From Halieaceae bacterium (lineage in GTDB: Bacteria; Pseudomonadota; Gammaproteobacteria; Pseudomonadales; Halieaceae), in NCBI GenBank assembly GCA_902520195.1, contig CABYND010000002.1:161930-225929 (forward strand): 64,000 nucleotides of DNA, written 5' to 3'. How positions within the stretch are numbered: the first letter of the stretch is position 1; every line of letters begins with the position of its first letter. The position numbers were made by a program, and so were the translations under genes. Of the stretch, positions 1-9,568 are shown one piece after another. The notes beneath the pieces were generated by a model. It saw only the letters and a list, made by a program, of their open reading frames with translations. It searched no databases and was not told the DNA's origin.

Positions 1-80
1 CGCGATCGCAAAAGAACTGGCGTAACGCTTGTAGTAAGTCCGCCCTCGCGGCGAGGCCCTCCGGCGACGCCGAGGGTAGC

Positions 81-144
81 CATTGACTCACCGGTCAGTC
101 ACTCAAAAACCATTCACTCACGGGTCAGTCGCTCGCCGGTCAGC
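81..144. repeat. 30-bp tandem repeat just downstream of efp
   Basis: Two adjacent 30-base units (81-110 and 111-140) both start CATT[G/C]ACTCAC[C/G]GGTCAGTC. A third partial unit, CTCGCCGGTCAGC, runs into the efp stop codon. Nothing indicates a function. The first 80 bases hold a GC-rich, hairpin-prone stretch and no gene I can support; an upstream gene ending near base 25 is possible but cannot be judged from this fragment. Confidence 0.5.
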
Positions 145-712
145 TTTTACTCGCGCGGCTCACGTATTCACCGGTGCGGGTATCGACGCGGATGACTTCA
201 CCCTCAGTGATAAACAGCGGCACCCGCACCACTGCTCCGGTAATGAGAGTGGCGGGCTTGCTACCCCCCTGCGCGGTGTCGCCCTTCAGGCCCGGGTCGG
301 TTTCGGTGATTTCCAACTCGATGAAGTTGGGCGGTGTGACTGCCAGCGGCGTGCCGTTATAGAGCGTAATATCGTAGCGCTCCTGCTCTTTGAGCCACTT
401 TTCGGATTCGCCCACTGCATCGCGATCAGCACCGTACTGCTCGTAGGTAGAGGGGTCCATAAAATGCCAGAACTCGCCATCGGTGTAGGAATACTCGAGG
501 TCCACGTCCATGACGTCGGCACCCTCGAGGGTGTCTCCCGACTTGAAGGTCCGTTCCCAGACCCGCCCGGACTTCAGGTTGCGCAGTTTGACGCGGTTGA
601 ATGCCTGCCCCTTGCCCGGCTTGACAAACTCGTTCTCGAGAATGGAACAAGGGTCGCCGTCGAGCATGACCTTCAGTCCGGGCTTGAATTCGTTGGTTGA
701 AAAGTTTGGCAT
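140..712 (-). CDS. efp: Translation elongation factor P
   Basis: EF-P binds the ribosome between the P and E sites and relieves stalling at polyproline stretches. The protein reads [12 protein letters not shown] at the N-terminus and carries the conserved PGKGQA loop, with the modifiable lysine at residue 34 when the start at 712 is used. It ends in the canonical GEYVSR segment. The ORF-track start at 745 adds eleven residues unlike the family, so 712 is preferred, giving 190 residues, the usual length. The Lys34 type implies EpmA/EpmB-style beta-lysylation, but neither modification gene is visible here. Confidence 0.97.
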   Translation of the reverse strand: MPNFSTNEFKPGLKVMLDGDPCSILENEFVKPGKGQAFNRVKLRNLKSGRVWERTFKSGDTLEGADVMDVDLEYSYTDGEFWHFMDPSTYEQYGADRDAVGESEKWLKEQERYDITLYNGTPLAVTPPNFIELEITETDPGLKGDTAQGGSKPATLITGAVVRVPLFITEGEVIRVDTRTGEYVSRASKS

Positions 713-794
713 CGTCGATGACCCGTTGAACAAAAACGCGATCATACCTTAGGGCGTGACCCCGAGGCATCATCAGGCGTTGCGAGCGGGAGAC

Positions 795-1715
795 TCAGGT
801 GTTGGCGAATTCGCCCTTGCTGCCCAGCAAGTAACACACCCCATCCAGACCACAGTGGGTAACTTCAATGGGGCTCGCGGCGCGCACCGCGGGCTTCGCA
901 TGAAACGCCACACCCAACCCTGCCATCGCCATCATGTCGAGATCGTTGGCACCATCACCCACCGCGATACAGGCATCCACGCCAATACCGAGCCGGGTGG
1001 CAAGGGCCTGCAAGGCTGCCGCCTTGTGCTCTCGATTCACGATAGGTGGCACCACCCTGCCGGTGACTTTTCCGGATGCAATCTCCAGCGTATTCGCCAC
1101 CACTTCATCGAAGCCGTAGTCCACCTGCAGTCGCTCTGCGATCGGCATAAAGCCACCGGAGAAAATCGCCAGCTTCAGTCCCTGCGCCTTGAGGGTGGTG
1201 GTCATTTCCCGCAGGCCCTCTTTCACCGGCAGCCGGTCAGCCAATTCCTCGACTGCGCGGGCATCGAGGCCCTCTAACAGTGCAAGTCGGGTGCGATAAC
1301 TCTCATCAAAATCGAGCTCGCCGCGCATCGCTTGCGCGGTGATTTCGGCAACGGCTTCGCCAACACCGGCCTGCGTTGCGAGCTCATCAATGACCTCACA
1401 GTCAATGAGCGTAGAGTCCATATCAAAGACCGCCAGCCGATAGGACTGACAGCGCGCCGCGCGCGGCTGCAGTGCGATGTCAACGCCATATTGATCAGAT
1501 AGGTCTCGCAGCCTTGAGGAGAGCCCCTCGGTGTCGGCACTGCTGACCAGCAGATTGTGGACAGTGCGACGATCGAATAGTGTCACCGGCACCGGCACGG
1601 CGCGTGTCTCAATGACGTCAGCACCAGCTGCCTGAGCGACTTCAGCGACCCGATCGACCTTCAGTGCCGCTCCCCGGGGCACCATCAGTACAATAATGTG
1701 TGTCGCATTCACCAC
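795..1715 (-). CDS. serB: Phosphoserine phosphatase
   Basis: Catalyses the last step of serine biosynthesis, hydrolysing O-phosphoserine. It is a HAD-superfamily enzyme: the nucleophile motif FDMDSTLID lies near residues 97-105, and the late GDGANDLDMM motif supplies the Mg-binding aspartates. The first 90 residues form the ACT-like regulatory region seen in long SerB proteins. At 306 residues it is near family length. It is divergent from the AhpA/YtjB-like gene, an arrangement also known around serB in enterics and pseudomonads. Confidence 0.96.
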   Translation of the reverse strand: MVNATHIIVLMVPRGAALKVDRVAEVAQAAGADVIETRAVPVPVTLFDRRTVHNLLVSSADTEGLSSRLRDLSDQYGVDIALQPRAARCQSYRLAVFDMDSTLIDCEVIDELATQAGVGEAVAEITAQAMRGELDFDESYRTRLALLEGLDARAVEELADRLPVKEGLREMTTTLKAQGLKLAIFSGGFMPIAERLQVDYGFDEVVANTLEIASGKVTGRVVPPIVNREHKAAALQALATRLGIGVDACIAVGDGANDLDMMAMAGLGVAFHAKPAVRAASPIEVTHCGLDGVCYLLGSKGEFANT

Positions 1716-1810
1716 TGAGTTCTCGGTCAGGTCGCAGAAGAGGTGCCGCTCTCAACCGACAACGGCATGACGTGAGTTTATACTGATCGCGGCGTCACCG
1801 GAGGTTCTCT

Positions 1811-3085
1811 TTGGAACAACTATTGCAACGTTTGCGCAATCAGCCACTGTCGCAGCAACTGGCGCTCGCGGCAGCAGGTTGTTGCCTGCTGGCCACCTTG
1901 ACCCTAGTTGGGGTCGCCGCGCAATCAACGCAGTCCATTCAGAACGCGACGCTGGCAGAGCACGCCGACGCTGCCGTGCGACAGCTCGCCAGTCGAGCCA
2001 GCGCCGAGTTGGCCACAGGGGACCGGCTGCGATTGGTCGCCGAGCTCCAGTTCTACACCGACCAAACCCTGTTCGCTGCGGCGAGAGTGCTCGATGTGGA
2101 CGGTCTGGAGGTCGCCACCCGAGGCACCATGCCGACGGATACCGAAGCACACCGCTATCCGGTGCTGATCGATGGCAATACCGCTGGAAGCGTTGAGCTG
2201 TATCTGGATTTGGCTGAACAACGCGCAGCGCGGGAGAAGCTGATCTGGGGTTTGATCGCCCTGTCTGTGCTCCTGAGTACCGCGGTGTTCGCCCTGACAA
2301 GACCCATGGGTCAGCGACTGGCCAGCAACATCAGCGAGGCCGTTGCTCAGTTGGAAGCCATCACAGAAGAAGGCTCAACCTACGTCAATGAGGTACACAA
2401 GTTGTGGGATCGCATCAACGCGCTGCCGCTGGACTTGCTGAAGTCCCGTGACATCGAGGAGCCGGATGAGGAGCATTACACCGATACCGCGATTCTCTGT
2501 ATCGCGCTCAAGCACTTACCTGCCTACCTCGACACACTCGATGAATCTCGTCTACACGGCTACGTCTCCAGCTTGCATCGCATGGCGTACGGGAGCGCCG
2601 GTTTTTACGGCGGGGATCTCAGTGTGGTCCGTCAGTTTGGTCTGGCGATCTATTTCTCGGGGTCTCATGCTGCGGGTTCACCGGTGTTACGCGCGGCGAG
2701 TTCCGCTTGGCTATTGTCCCGCTGCAGCGAGATTGCCGAGAAGCAAGAGCGGCTCTCGTTTACCCCCGGCATGGCGATCGGTATCAGTGAACTCGGGCGC
2801 GGCGATGACGAAGATATTTACCCTGGCCTCTATACCCAGGCAACGCTGGATGATTTGTTGGCACTGGCCCAGCAGGATCTGGACGGTATTTTGCTGTCGT
2901 CTCGAGCGGCAGAAGATACCGGTCTCACCACGCGGATTGGCATTGATGTCATCGACGAGCAGTGGATGGCGCTCGGCGATATCAGTGGCAGCCACCTCGA
3001 TCTGCTCGAGCGACAACTGCTCATTCTGCAACGCGCCATTGCGCCCAGCGACGATGACACGCCGCAGGGGTTTCTGCCTTTCTAG
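1811..3085 (+). CDS. AhpA/YtjB (SMP) family membrane protein
   Basis: The protein has two predicted membrane segments flanking an extracytoplasmic domain. The first is around residues 17-36 (LALAAAGCCLLATLTLVGVA) and the second around 144-162 (LIWGLIALSVLLSTAVFAL). A long cytoplasmic part follows. This architecture and its divergent position next to serB match the YtjB/Smp/AhpA family. Its biochemical role is unclear in E. coli, and a haemolysin-accessory role has been proposed in other species. The start is TTG with a strong GGAGG seven bases upstream. Family assignment rests on architecture and context. Confidence 0.75.
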   Translation: MEQLLQRLRNQPLSQQLALAAAGCCLLATLTLVGVAAQSTQSIQNATLAEHADAAVRQLASRASAELATGDRLRLVAELQFYTDQTLFAAARVLDVDGLEVATRGTMPTDTEAHRYPVLIDGNTAGSVELYLDLAEQRAAREKLIWGLIALSVLLSTAVFALTRPMGQRLASNISEAVAQLEAITEEGSTYVNEVHKLWDRINALPLDLLKSRDIEEPDEEHYTDTAILCIALKHLPAYLDTLDESRLHGYVSSLHRMAYGSAGFYGGDLSVVRQFGLAIYFSGSHAAGSPVLRAASSAWLLSRCSEIAEKQERLSFTPGMAIGISELGRGDDEDIYPGLYTQATLDDLLALAQQDLDGILLSSRAAEDTGLTTRIGIDVIDEQWMALGDISGSHLDLLERQLLILQRAIAPSDDDTPQGFLPF

Positions 3086-3097
3086 CAGTCAGTCAGG

Positions 3098-5350
3098 TCA
3101 GTCCGCCACCACTTCCAGGTGCGTCACCCGTTGATAGCCCTTCGGTAACTTACTGCCCCGGCGCCCACGCTCACCGCGGAAGTGCTCCAGCTCAGACCAC
3201 TTGAAGTTGCGGTAGTGCCCACCTGATGTCACTTGAAGGGTATCGCCCTCAGTAACCACGCAGAGTCCGGCCACAAACTCCTCGCGCGCAGCGGCCCGTG
3301 CTGAGGGGATACCGATCAATTTGTTGCCCTTACCCCGCGCCATCTCCGGGAGATCTGCCAGCGGGAACACCAGCATACGGCCCTCGTTGGTGGCCACCAC
3401 GACCAGGGGCTCTTCCCCTTGTGCAATGGCTGCCGGTGGCAGCACCTGCGCGCCCTTGGGCAAGGTGAGCACCGCCTTGCCGGCCTTGTTTTTCGCCTGC
3501 AGCTGGCCGAACTGCACCACAAATCCGTAGCCGGCGTCGCTCGCCAACAAGTAGCGGTCTCCCTCTGCCCCGGTCAACAGGCCCTCAAAGGTGGCACCGG
3601 ATGGCGGGTTGATGCGCCCGGTGAGGGGCTCCCCCTGACCGCGGGCCGAGGGCAACTGATGCGTGGGTAAGGTGTAGGCTCTGCCGGTCGAGTCGAGCAC
3701 CACCGTTGGCAGGTTCGATTTGCCCCGGGCCGCAAAGCGGAAACCATCACCCGATTTGTAACTCAGCGCCGCAGGGTCGATGTCGTGGCCCTTGGCGGCG
3801 CGAATCCAGCCCTTTTCAGACAGCACAATGGTGAGCGGATCGGCCGTGGTAAGCTCAAGCTCACTGAAGGCCTTCGCTTCCTCGCGCTCGGTAAGCGGCG
3901 CCCGTCGGTCATCTCCGTGGGTCTCAACCACCGCTTTCAACTCGCGCTTAATCAATGTCTTGAGCCGCGCGTCACTGCCCAGGGTCTTTTTCAGCCCGTC
4001 GCGCTCTTCGGCAAGCTCATCCTGCTCGCCGCGGATTTTCATCTCTTCGAGCTTGGCGAGGTTACGCAGTTTCAGATCGAGGATGGCCTCTGCCTGCACA
4101 TCGGAGATCACGAAGGTTTTCATGAGCACGGGTTTCGGCTCGTCCTCCTCGCGGATGATGCGAATGACCTCATCGATATTGAGAAACGCAACGAGATAAC
4201 CCTCAAGAATATGAAGCCGGCGCTCAACCCGTTCCAACCGGTGTTGCAAGCGACGCTTGACCGTCGCCTTTCTGAAGGCCAGCCACTCCTTAAGGATGGT
4301 GACCAGCGACTTCACCGCCGGCCGGCCGTTGATACCGATCACGTTGAGGTTCACGCGGTAGGTACGCTCAAGATCAGTAGTGGCAAACAGGTGGCTCATC
4401 ACCCCGTCGAGATCAATGCGGTTGGACCGGGGCACCAGCACCAGGCGCGTGGGATGCTCATGGTCAGACTCGTCGCGCAAATCCGAGACCATCGGCAGTT
4501 TGCGGGCCTGCATCTGCGCCGCGATCTGCTCCAGCACCTTGGCACCCGAGACTTGGTAAGGCAGCGCGTGAATCACGACCGCGCCGTCTTCGAGGGCATA
4601 GGCGGCCCGCACCCGTAACGCACCCCGCCCCGTCTCATAAAGTGTTTTGAGTTCATCCGCCGGGGTGATGATCTCGGCTTCCGTGGGGAAATCCGGCCCC
4701 TTAATGTGCTTGCAGAGGTCTGTGACGGTTGCCTTGGGTGAGTCCAGCAGGTGGATGGTGGCCGCGACCACTTCATTGAGGTTATGCGGCGGAATATCCG
4801 TCGCCATCCCGACGGCAATACCCGTGGTGCCATTGAGTAACAGGTTGGGCACCTGGGCCGGCAGCACGGTGGGCTCTTCGAGGGTGCCATCAAAATTGGG
4901 CTGCCAATCCACCGTTCCCTGGCCGAGTTCCGAGAGCAGCACCTCGGCGTAGGCCGTTAGCCGTGACTCGGTGTAGCGCATGGCGGCAAAGGATTTCGGG
5001 TCATCGGGCGAGCCCCAGTTCCCCTGGCCGTCGATCAGCGGGTAGCGGTAGGAGAAGTCCTGCGCCATCAACACCATCGCCTCGTAGGCCGCGCTATCGC
5101 CGTGCGGGTGGAACTTACCGATCACATCTCCGACCGTGCGCGCCGACTTTTTGTATTTAGCCGAGGCTTTGAGTCCAAGCTCACTCATCGCGAACACGAT
5201 GCGGCGCTGCACCGGTTTCAAGCCATCACCAATGTGCGGCAGGGCACGGTCGAGAATCACGTACATAGAGTAGTCGAGGTAGGCTTTCTCTGCGTAGTCA
5301 CGCAGGGACAGCTGCTCAACGTCGACCGAGGGCTGCATCATGTCTGTCAT
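3098..5350 (-). CDS. parC: DNA topoisomerase IV subunit A
   Basis: The breakage-reunion subunit of topoisomerase IV, which decatenates daughter chromosomes. The N-terminal domain carries the quinolone-determining segment [11 protein letters not shown] (Ser86 from the chosen start) and the active-site tyrosine in AAMRYTESR (Tyr126). The C-terminal part is a degenerate beta-pinwheel typical of ParC rather than GyrA. I chose the ATG at 5350 ([10 protein letters not shown], 750 residues) because the 16 extra residues from 5398 do not look like family sequence. Its partner parE lies 55 kb away (60461-62350). Confidence 0.96.
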   Translation of the reverse strand: MTDMMQPSVDVEQLSLRDYAEKAYLDYSMYVILDRALPHIGDGLKPVQRRIVFAMSELGLKASAKYKKSARTVGDVIGKFHPHGDSAAYEAMVLMAQDFSYRYPLIDGQGNWGSPDDPKSFAAMRYTESRLTAYAEVLLSELGQGTVDWQPNFDGTLEEPTVLPAQVPNLLLNGTTGIAVGMATDIPPHNLNEVVAATIHLLDSPKATVTDLCKHIKGPDFPTEAEIITPADELKTLYETGRGALRVRAAYALEDGAVVIHALPYQVSGAKVLEQIAAQMQARKLPMVSDLRDESDHEHPTRLVLVPRSNRIDLDGVMSHLFATTDLERTYRVNLNVIGINGRPAVKSLVTILKEWLAFRKATVKRRLQHRLERVERRLHILEGYLVAFLNIDEVIRIIREEDEPKPVLMKTFVISDVQAEAILDLKLRNLAKLEEMKIRGEQDELAEERDGLKKTLGSDARLKTLIKRELKAVVETHGDDRRAPLTEREEAKAFSELELTTADPLTIVLSEKGWIRAAKGHDIDPAALSYKSGDGFRFAARGKSNLPTVVLDSTGRAYTLPTHQLPSARGQGEPLTGRINPPSGATFEGLLTGAEGDRYLLASDAGYGFVVQFGQLQAKNKAGKAVLTLPKGAQVLPPAAIAQGEEPLVVVATNEGRMLVFPLADLPEMARGKGNKLIGIPSARAAAREEFVAGLCVVTEGDTLQVTSGGHYRNFKWSELEHFRGERGRRGSKLPKGYQRVTHLEVVAD

Positions 5351-5484
5351 CGTAATGGGGCCCTCTCTGGAGGCGGCGGGCTCGGCGGTGTGGGTCACCC
5401 TGTAATCTCAATCGGGTTATCCTAACGCACCCCCGTGCGGGAAGACCACGTAACCAACGCTTTGATGGGTCGAGGAGACGCTCC

Positions 5485-5955
5485 ATGGCGCTCAATCCGG
5501 AAACGCTTCGCAATGAGCTGGTCTGGCGCTGGCGACACTTTGCGGTGTTCAGCGGGCCGGAGTGGCATCGGGTGCTGAGCCTGCGCACGGAGATATTCGT
5601 CGTCGAACAAACCTGTCCTTATCAGGAGGTCGACGAAAAGGATCCGCTGTGCTGGCATCTGGAGCTGACCCATCAGGGCGCGCTGATCGGGACACTGCGG
5701 GTCTCGCCTCCGGGGGTGGCCTATGACGAATGCTCCATTGGCAGGGTTGCTATTCGCCAGGATTATCGGGGCCTCGGGCTGGGCCGGGACATGATGGACA
5801 TGGCGCTGGCATTCTGTGATACACGGTGGCCGGCAGTGCGCCTCAGCGCCCAGGCCTATCTGCAACCATTCTATGAGTCACTGGATTTTTCGGTAACCAG
5901 CGAACCCTACCTCGAGGACGATATTCCCCACATCGAGATGTTGAGATCGCACTGA
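5485..5955 (+). CDS. elaA: ElaA-family GNAT acetyltransferase
   Basis: A 156-residue GCN5-related N-acetyltransferase. The N-terminal LRTEIFVVEQTCPYQEVDEKD block is characteristic of the ElaA subfamily. The acetyl-CoA pyrophosphate-binding loop follows as RQDYRGLGLGRDMM (around residues 92-105). The acceptor is not known with certainty for the family. It is monocistronic between parC and typA, which are both on the other strand. Confidence 0.85.
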   Translation: MALNPETLRNELVWRWRHFAVFSGPEWHRVLSLRTEIFVVEQTCPYQEVDEKDPLCWHLELTHQGALIGTLRVSPPGVAYDECSIGRVAIRQDYRGLGLGRDMMDMALAFCDTRWPAVRLSAQAYLQPFYESLDFSVTSEPYLEDDIPHIEMLRSH

Positions 5956-5991
5956 GTCTTTGGACTTAGGCTTTACAGCTCTTCAGCCTCA

Positions 5992-7806
5992 TCAGGCCGC
6001 GTTCCGCGACGCGCGCTTACGCTCGTGTTCGAGCAGCAGCTTTTTGCGCAGGCGAATACTGTCGGGAGTGACCTCAACCAGCTCGTCTTCATCGATGAAC
6101 TCGAGCGCCTGCTCCAGGCTGTGCAGCACTGGCGGCGTGAGAATGACGGCCTCGTCGGTGCCTGAAGCACGCACATTGGTCAGCTGCTTAGCTTTAGTGG
6201 GATTCACCACCAGATCATTACCGCGGCTGTGCAAGCCCATGATCTGGCCTTCATACACATCCACATTCGGCTCAATGAACAGGCGCCCTCGTTCCTGCAG
6301 GCTAAATAGCGCGTAGGCCAGGGTCTTGCCCGAGACCATAGAGACCAGCACGCCGTTGTTGCGCGCACCCAGCTCAGACTTGGCCACCGGTCCGTAGTGA
6401 TCGAACACGTGAGTCATGATCCCTGAGCCCGAGGTTAATGTCAGAAACTGCGATCGGAAACCAATCAAGCCGCGGGCGGGCACGATGAATTGGAGACGGA
6501 TCCGGCCGGCACCATCGGTAACAAGATTCTGCAGCTCCGACCGGCGCAGTCCCAGCTCTTCCATCACGCCGCCCTGATGGGCTTCCTCGCAGTCGATCAC
6601 GAGCTGCTCATAGGGCTCACATAATTTCCCGTCGATTTCTTTCTGTATGACCTCGGGTCGCGATACACCGAGCTCAAAACCCTCGCGGCGCATATTTTCA
6701 ATCAGCACCGAGAGGTGTAGCTCACCGCGACCCGAGACCTTGAATTTGTCGGGACTGTCGCCCTGCTCCATACGCAGCGCCACATTATGTATGAGCTCCC
6801 GCTCCAATCTTTCCTTGATGTTGCGCGACGTCACGTACTTGCCCTCGCGGCCGGCAAAGGGCGAATCGTTGACCTGAAAAGTCATGCTCACCGTCGGCTC
6901 ATCGACCGTTAGCGCCGGGAGTGCCTCGGGTGCGGCGGGGTCACATAGCGTGTCCGAGATATTGAGCGCGTCGACGCCGGTCACGCAGACGATATCCCCC
7001 GCCTCGGCACGGTCTGCCTCGACCCGCTCCAGACCCAGATACCCCATGACCTGGAGCACCTTGCCATTGCGGCTCTGACCTTCGCGATCCACCACCGCCA
7101 CGGTAGTGTTGGGCGTTAACACACCGCGCGTGATTCGGCCGACGCCAATAACACCGACGTAGCTATTGTAGTCGAGCGCTGAAATCTGCAGCTGCAAGGC
7201 GCCGTCTGCGTTCACCTGGGGCGCCACCACCTTGTCAACGATAGCCTGAAATAGCGGCGACATATCCGCCGCCATGTCATCAAAGTCCTCGCCGGCCACA
7301 CCATTAATGGCCGATGCATAAATCACGGGGAAGTCGAGCTGCTCCTCAGTCGCGCCCAAGGTGTCAAACAGGTCAAACACCTGATCGACCACCCAGTCGG
7401 GGCGCGCACTGGGGCGGTCGACCTTATTGACCACAACAATGGGGTTTAAGCCACGCTCAAACGCTTTGGCCGTGACGAAGCGGGTCTGGGGCATTGGTCC
7501 GTCCACCGCATCCACCAGGAGCAGTACCGAGTCCACCATCGACAACACGCGCTCCACCTCACCGCCAAAATCGGCGTGGCCGGGGGTGTCGACGATGTTG
7601 ATGCGATAGTCGTTCCAGTTGATGGCGGTGTTCTTCGCCAGAATCGTGATACCGCGCTCACGTTCCTGATCGTTGGAATCCATAATGCGCTCGGCGCCCG
7701 CATTCTTTCTGTCCAACGTGCCGGACTGCTGTAGCAGACAGTCCACCAGGGTCGTTTTGCCGTGGTCTACGTGGGCAATGATCGCGATGTTGCGGAGTGC
7801 TTTCAT
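5992..7806 (-). CDS. typA: Ribosome-associated GTPase TypA/BipA
   Basis: A translational GTPase of the EF-G/LepA superfamily involved in ribosome assembly and stress adaptation, especially at low temperature. The P-loop [10 protein letters not shown] is at residues 10-19, with the other G motifs [14 protein letters not shown] and [13 protein letters not shown]. Its 604 residues match the family. The upstream 250 bases to the glnII terminator contain no gene; on the minus strand they hold the typA 5-prime region. Expected to be cytoplasmic and monocistronic. Confidence 0.97.
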   Translation of the reverse strand: MKALRNIAIIAHVDHGKTTLVDCLLQQSGTLDRKNAGAERIMDSNDQERERGITILAKNTAINWNDYRINIVDTPGHADFGGEVERVLSMVDSVLLLVDAVDGPMPQTRFVTAKAFERGLNPIVVVNKVDRPSARPDWVVDQVFDLFDTLGATEEQLDFPVIYASAINGVAGEDFDDMAADMSPLFQAIVDKVVAPQVNADGALQLQISALDYNSYVGVIGVGRITRGVLTPNTTVAVVDREGQSRNGKVLQVMGYLGLERVEADRAEAGDIVCVTGVDALNISDTLCDPAAPEALPALTVDEPTVSMTFQVNDSPFAGREGKYVTSRNIKERLERELIHNVALRMEQGDSPDKFKVSGRGELHLSVLIENMRREGFELGVSRPEVIQKEIDGKLCEPYEQLVIDCEEAHQGGVMEELGLRRSELQNLVTDGAGRIRLQFIVPARGLIGFRSQFLTLTSGSGIMTHVFDHYGPVAKSELGARNNGVLVSMVSGKTLAYALFSLQERGRLFIEPNVDVYEGQIMGLHSRGNDLVVNPTKAKQLTNVRASGTDEAVILTPPVLHSLEQALEFIDEDELVEVTPDSIRLRKKLLLEHERKRASRNAA

Positions 7807-8052
7807 AACAAATCCGGGCTGAGGGAGGTGGAGGGGTGCGTCAGCGCGCGCGGAGTGTACACCAGCATCGGGAAATTGGTTCAGTAAAAAATGGCAAACC
7901 CTGCTAGGAAAATCTGCCCCCCGGACCCTCGATAATCCTTTTAAACGTCGACGAATTGCGGCCTTACCAGTAGCCTAGCGAGAAGATCCCGCTCAAGAGA
8001 CGGCGCAAAGATGAGCAGGAAGTCACAGCACGATTTTTGCAGCACCAAAGAA

Positions 8053-8083
8053 AGCCCCCCTGAAGCGCTGCTTGAGGGGGGCT
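8053..8083 (-). terminator. Intrinsic terminator of glnII
   Basis: A perfect 8-bp stem AGCCCCCC/GGGGGGCT, extended inward by AAGC/GCTT around a short loop, is followed on the minus strand by TTTCTTT. It lies 22 bases beyond the glnII stop codon and shields typA from read-through. Confidence 0.85.
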
Positions 8084-8105
8084 CAAAACGAAACGGGAAG
8101 ACGCC

Positions 8106-9116
8106 TTATGCAAGCGCCTCTTTAGTCGTTTTGACGATGGCCGCCGCAACCTTATAAGGGTCTGCGTTGGACGCAGTCCGTCGATCCTCGAGTCTGCCAA
8201 TCCAGCCATCCGTGTGCGTGGACACAGGAATCCTGATGGAGGCCCCTCGATCGGAGATGCCGTAACTAAACGTATCGATGGACTGTGTTTCGTGATCACC
8301 GGTAAGCCGTTGATCGTTGTCTGCCCCGTACACGCTGATGTGCCGTTCGATATTTTTACCGAACTCCTCACAGATCTTTGTGAACACAGCTTCCTCGCCC
8401 GCTGTCCTCATCACTTCGTTGGAGAAGTTGGCGTGCATGCCTGACCCATTCCAATCTAACTTTCCGAACGGTTTGGGGTGCCAGTTAATAGAGAACCCGT
8501 ACTTTTCACCGACTCTCTCTAGAAGATACCTGGCTACCCAGGTTTCATCTCCAGCCCTCTTGGCGCCCTTGGCGAACACCTGAAACTCCCACTGGCCTGC
8601 GGCGACCTCGGCGTTGATCCCTTCCACGTTAATACCCGCAGCTAGACACATATCAAAATGCTCTTCGACGCACTCCCTACCAAAGGCATTTCCCGCTCCC
8701 ACGGAACAGTAGTAAGGCCCTTGTGGGCCTGGGTATCCGTTCACCGGGAATCCGGGAGGTAATTGCGTATCTACATCCCACAGGAAATATTCCTGCTCAA
8801 AGCCGAACCAGAAGTCATCATCGTCGTCATCAATGGTGGCCCTGCCGTTGGATACGTGCGGCGTACCGTCGGCATTTAGCACCTCGGTCATGACCAGAAA
8901 GGCGTCCTTGCGACCGGGATCGGGATAGATGGCCACCGGCTTCAACAAACAATCCGAACTGCTTCCGTCCGCTTGCTCTGTGGAACTCCCATCGAAGGAC
9001 CACATAGGGCACTCTTCCAACGTGCCTCCAAAGTTATCTCGCACTTGGGTCTTGCTTCGCAGGCTTTGGGTTGGCTGATAACCATCGAGCCAAATGTATT
9101 CGAGTTTCGCTTTCAT
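8106..9116 (-). CDS. glnII: Type II (eukaryotic-like) glutamine synthetase
   Basis: ATP-dependent ligation of ammonia to glutamate. The 336-residue protein is of the short GSII class found in plants, rhizobia and some other bacteria: it has EYIWLDGY near the N-terminus, SFDGSSTEQA, FGFEQEYFL and the substrate-binding segment LDWNGSGMHANFS. It lacks the adenylylation tyrosine segment present in the neighbouring GSI. The ATG at 9116 (MKAKLEYIW) fits family starts better than 9152. Upstream is a sigma-54 promoter on the same strand (9232-9247), and a strong terminator follows. A GSII back-to-back with GSI is unusual for a gammaproteobacterium and suggests lateral acquisition, though it is already integrated into nitrogen control. 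Confidence 0.95.
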   Translation of the reverse strand: MKAKLEYIWLDGYQPTQSLRSKTQVRDNFGGTLEECPMWSFDGSSTEQADGSSSDCLLKPVAIYPDPGRKDAFLVMTEVLNADGTPHVSNGRATIDDDDDDFWFGFEQEYFLWDVDTQLPPGFPVNGYPGPQGPYYCSVGAGNAFGRECVEEHFDMCLAAGINVEGINAEVAAGQWEFQVFAKGAKRAGDETWVARYLLERVGEKYGFSINWHPKPFGKLDWNGSGMHANFSNEVMRTAGEEAVFTKICEEFGKNIERHISVYGADNDQRLTGDHETQSIDTFSYGISDRGASIRIPVSTHTDGWIGRLEDRRTASNADPYKVAAAIVKTTKEALA

Positions 9117-9136
9117 TTTGAGTACGTCTCCGGACG

Positions 9137-9152
9137 GTGCATCACGATGCAC
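9137..9152. promoter_or_regulatory. Perfect inverted repeat in glnII leader
   Basis: GTGCAT-CACG-ATGCAC is a perfect 6-bp palindrome with a 4-base spacer, 21 bases upstream of the glnII start codon and inside its predicted leader. Its half-sites are in the opposite order to NtrC sites, so it is either an RNA hairpin near the ribosome binding site or an operator for another regulator. Confidence 0.35.
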
Positions 9153-9231
9153 AGTTCATTGCTTCGGTTAGTTTGTCGACAATGCATCCCCGACGCGTTG
9201 TTGTGCGCTGAGGCATTGCGTCTCTTTAACT

Positions 9232-9247
9232 CGCAAGAACCGTGCCA
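9232..9247 (-). promoter_or_regulatory. Sigma-54 promoter of glnII
   Basis: Read on the minus strand this is TGGCAC-GGTTC-TTGCG. It matches the -24/-12 consensus TGGCAC-N5-TTGCW at all but the last base, with GG and GC twelve bases apart. Predicted transcription start is near 9221, about 105 bases before the glnII start codon. An NtrC-type site lies about 95 bases upstream of the predicted start. Confidence 0.8.
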
Positions 9248-9307
9248 GCACAAGCGTGTTTTAAACGCCTGATATTCGGTTAGTTTCCATTGAAGCCCTG
9301 CATTGAG

Positions 9308-9324
9308 CGCACCATTAGAGTGCG
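9308..9324. promoter_or_regulatory. NtrC-type binding site shared by glnII and glnA
   Basis: CGCACC-ATTAG-AGTGCG preserves the GCAC-N7-GTGC core and 17-bp spacing of NtrC (GlnG) sites. It lies between two divergent sigma-54 promoters, about 95 bases from one predicted start and 180 from the other, both within enhancer range. A weaker half-site, TGCACC, lies at 9339-9344. Confidence 0.6.
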
Positions 9325-9471
9325 TGACGACCGTAAAATGCACCATAATCTGGCAAATTTGCCGTCTGAGACCTTATAATCGGGCACGGTAGTCGGCGGT
9401 TGCGCCCTCTGAAGGTCAATAACGGTGCAAACACATGACACACCGACGCAGTACAAGCGTTGTGCGCCAAT

Positions 9472-9487
9472 TGGCACAGCGCTTGCA
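9472..9487 (+). promoter_or_regulatory. Sigma-54 promoter of glnA
   Basis: TGGCAC-AGCGC-TTGCA is an exact match to the sigma-54 consensus TGGCAC-N5-TTGCA. Predicted start is near 9498, about 70 bases before the glnA ATG. It fits nitrogen-starvation activation by NtrC, whose gene lies three genes downstream. Confidence 0.88.
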
Positions 9488-9568
9488 AGTAACTCTCACC
9501 CATGAAGCGCACAGGCACTGATCGATTTTAGAGCCTGGCGCGCGTCGGGCGCCATCGAGGAAAGCACT

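Noticed and set aside
83-700. 205-residue plus-strand ORF opposite efp
   Set aside because: Antisense shadow of a highly conserved gene; composition is not protein-like.
3785-4618. 277-residue ORF opposite parC
   Set aside because: Lies within the parC coding sequence on the other strand; shadow due to GC-rich codons.
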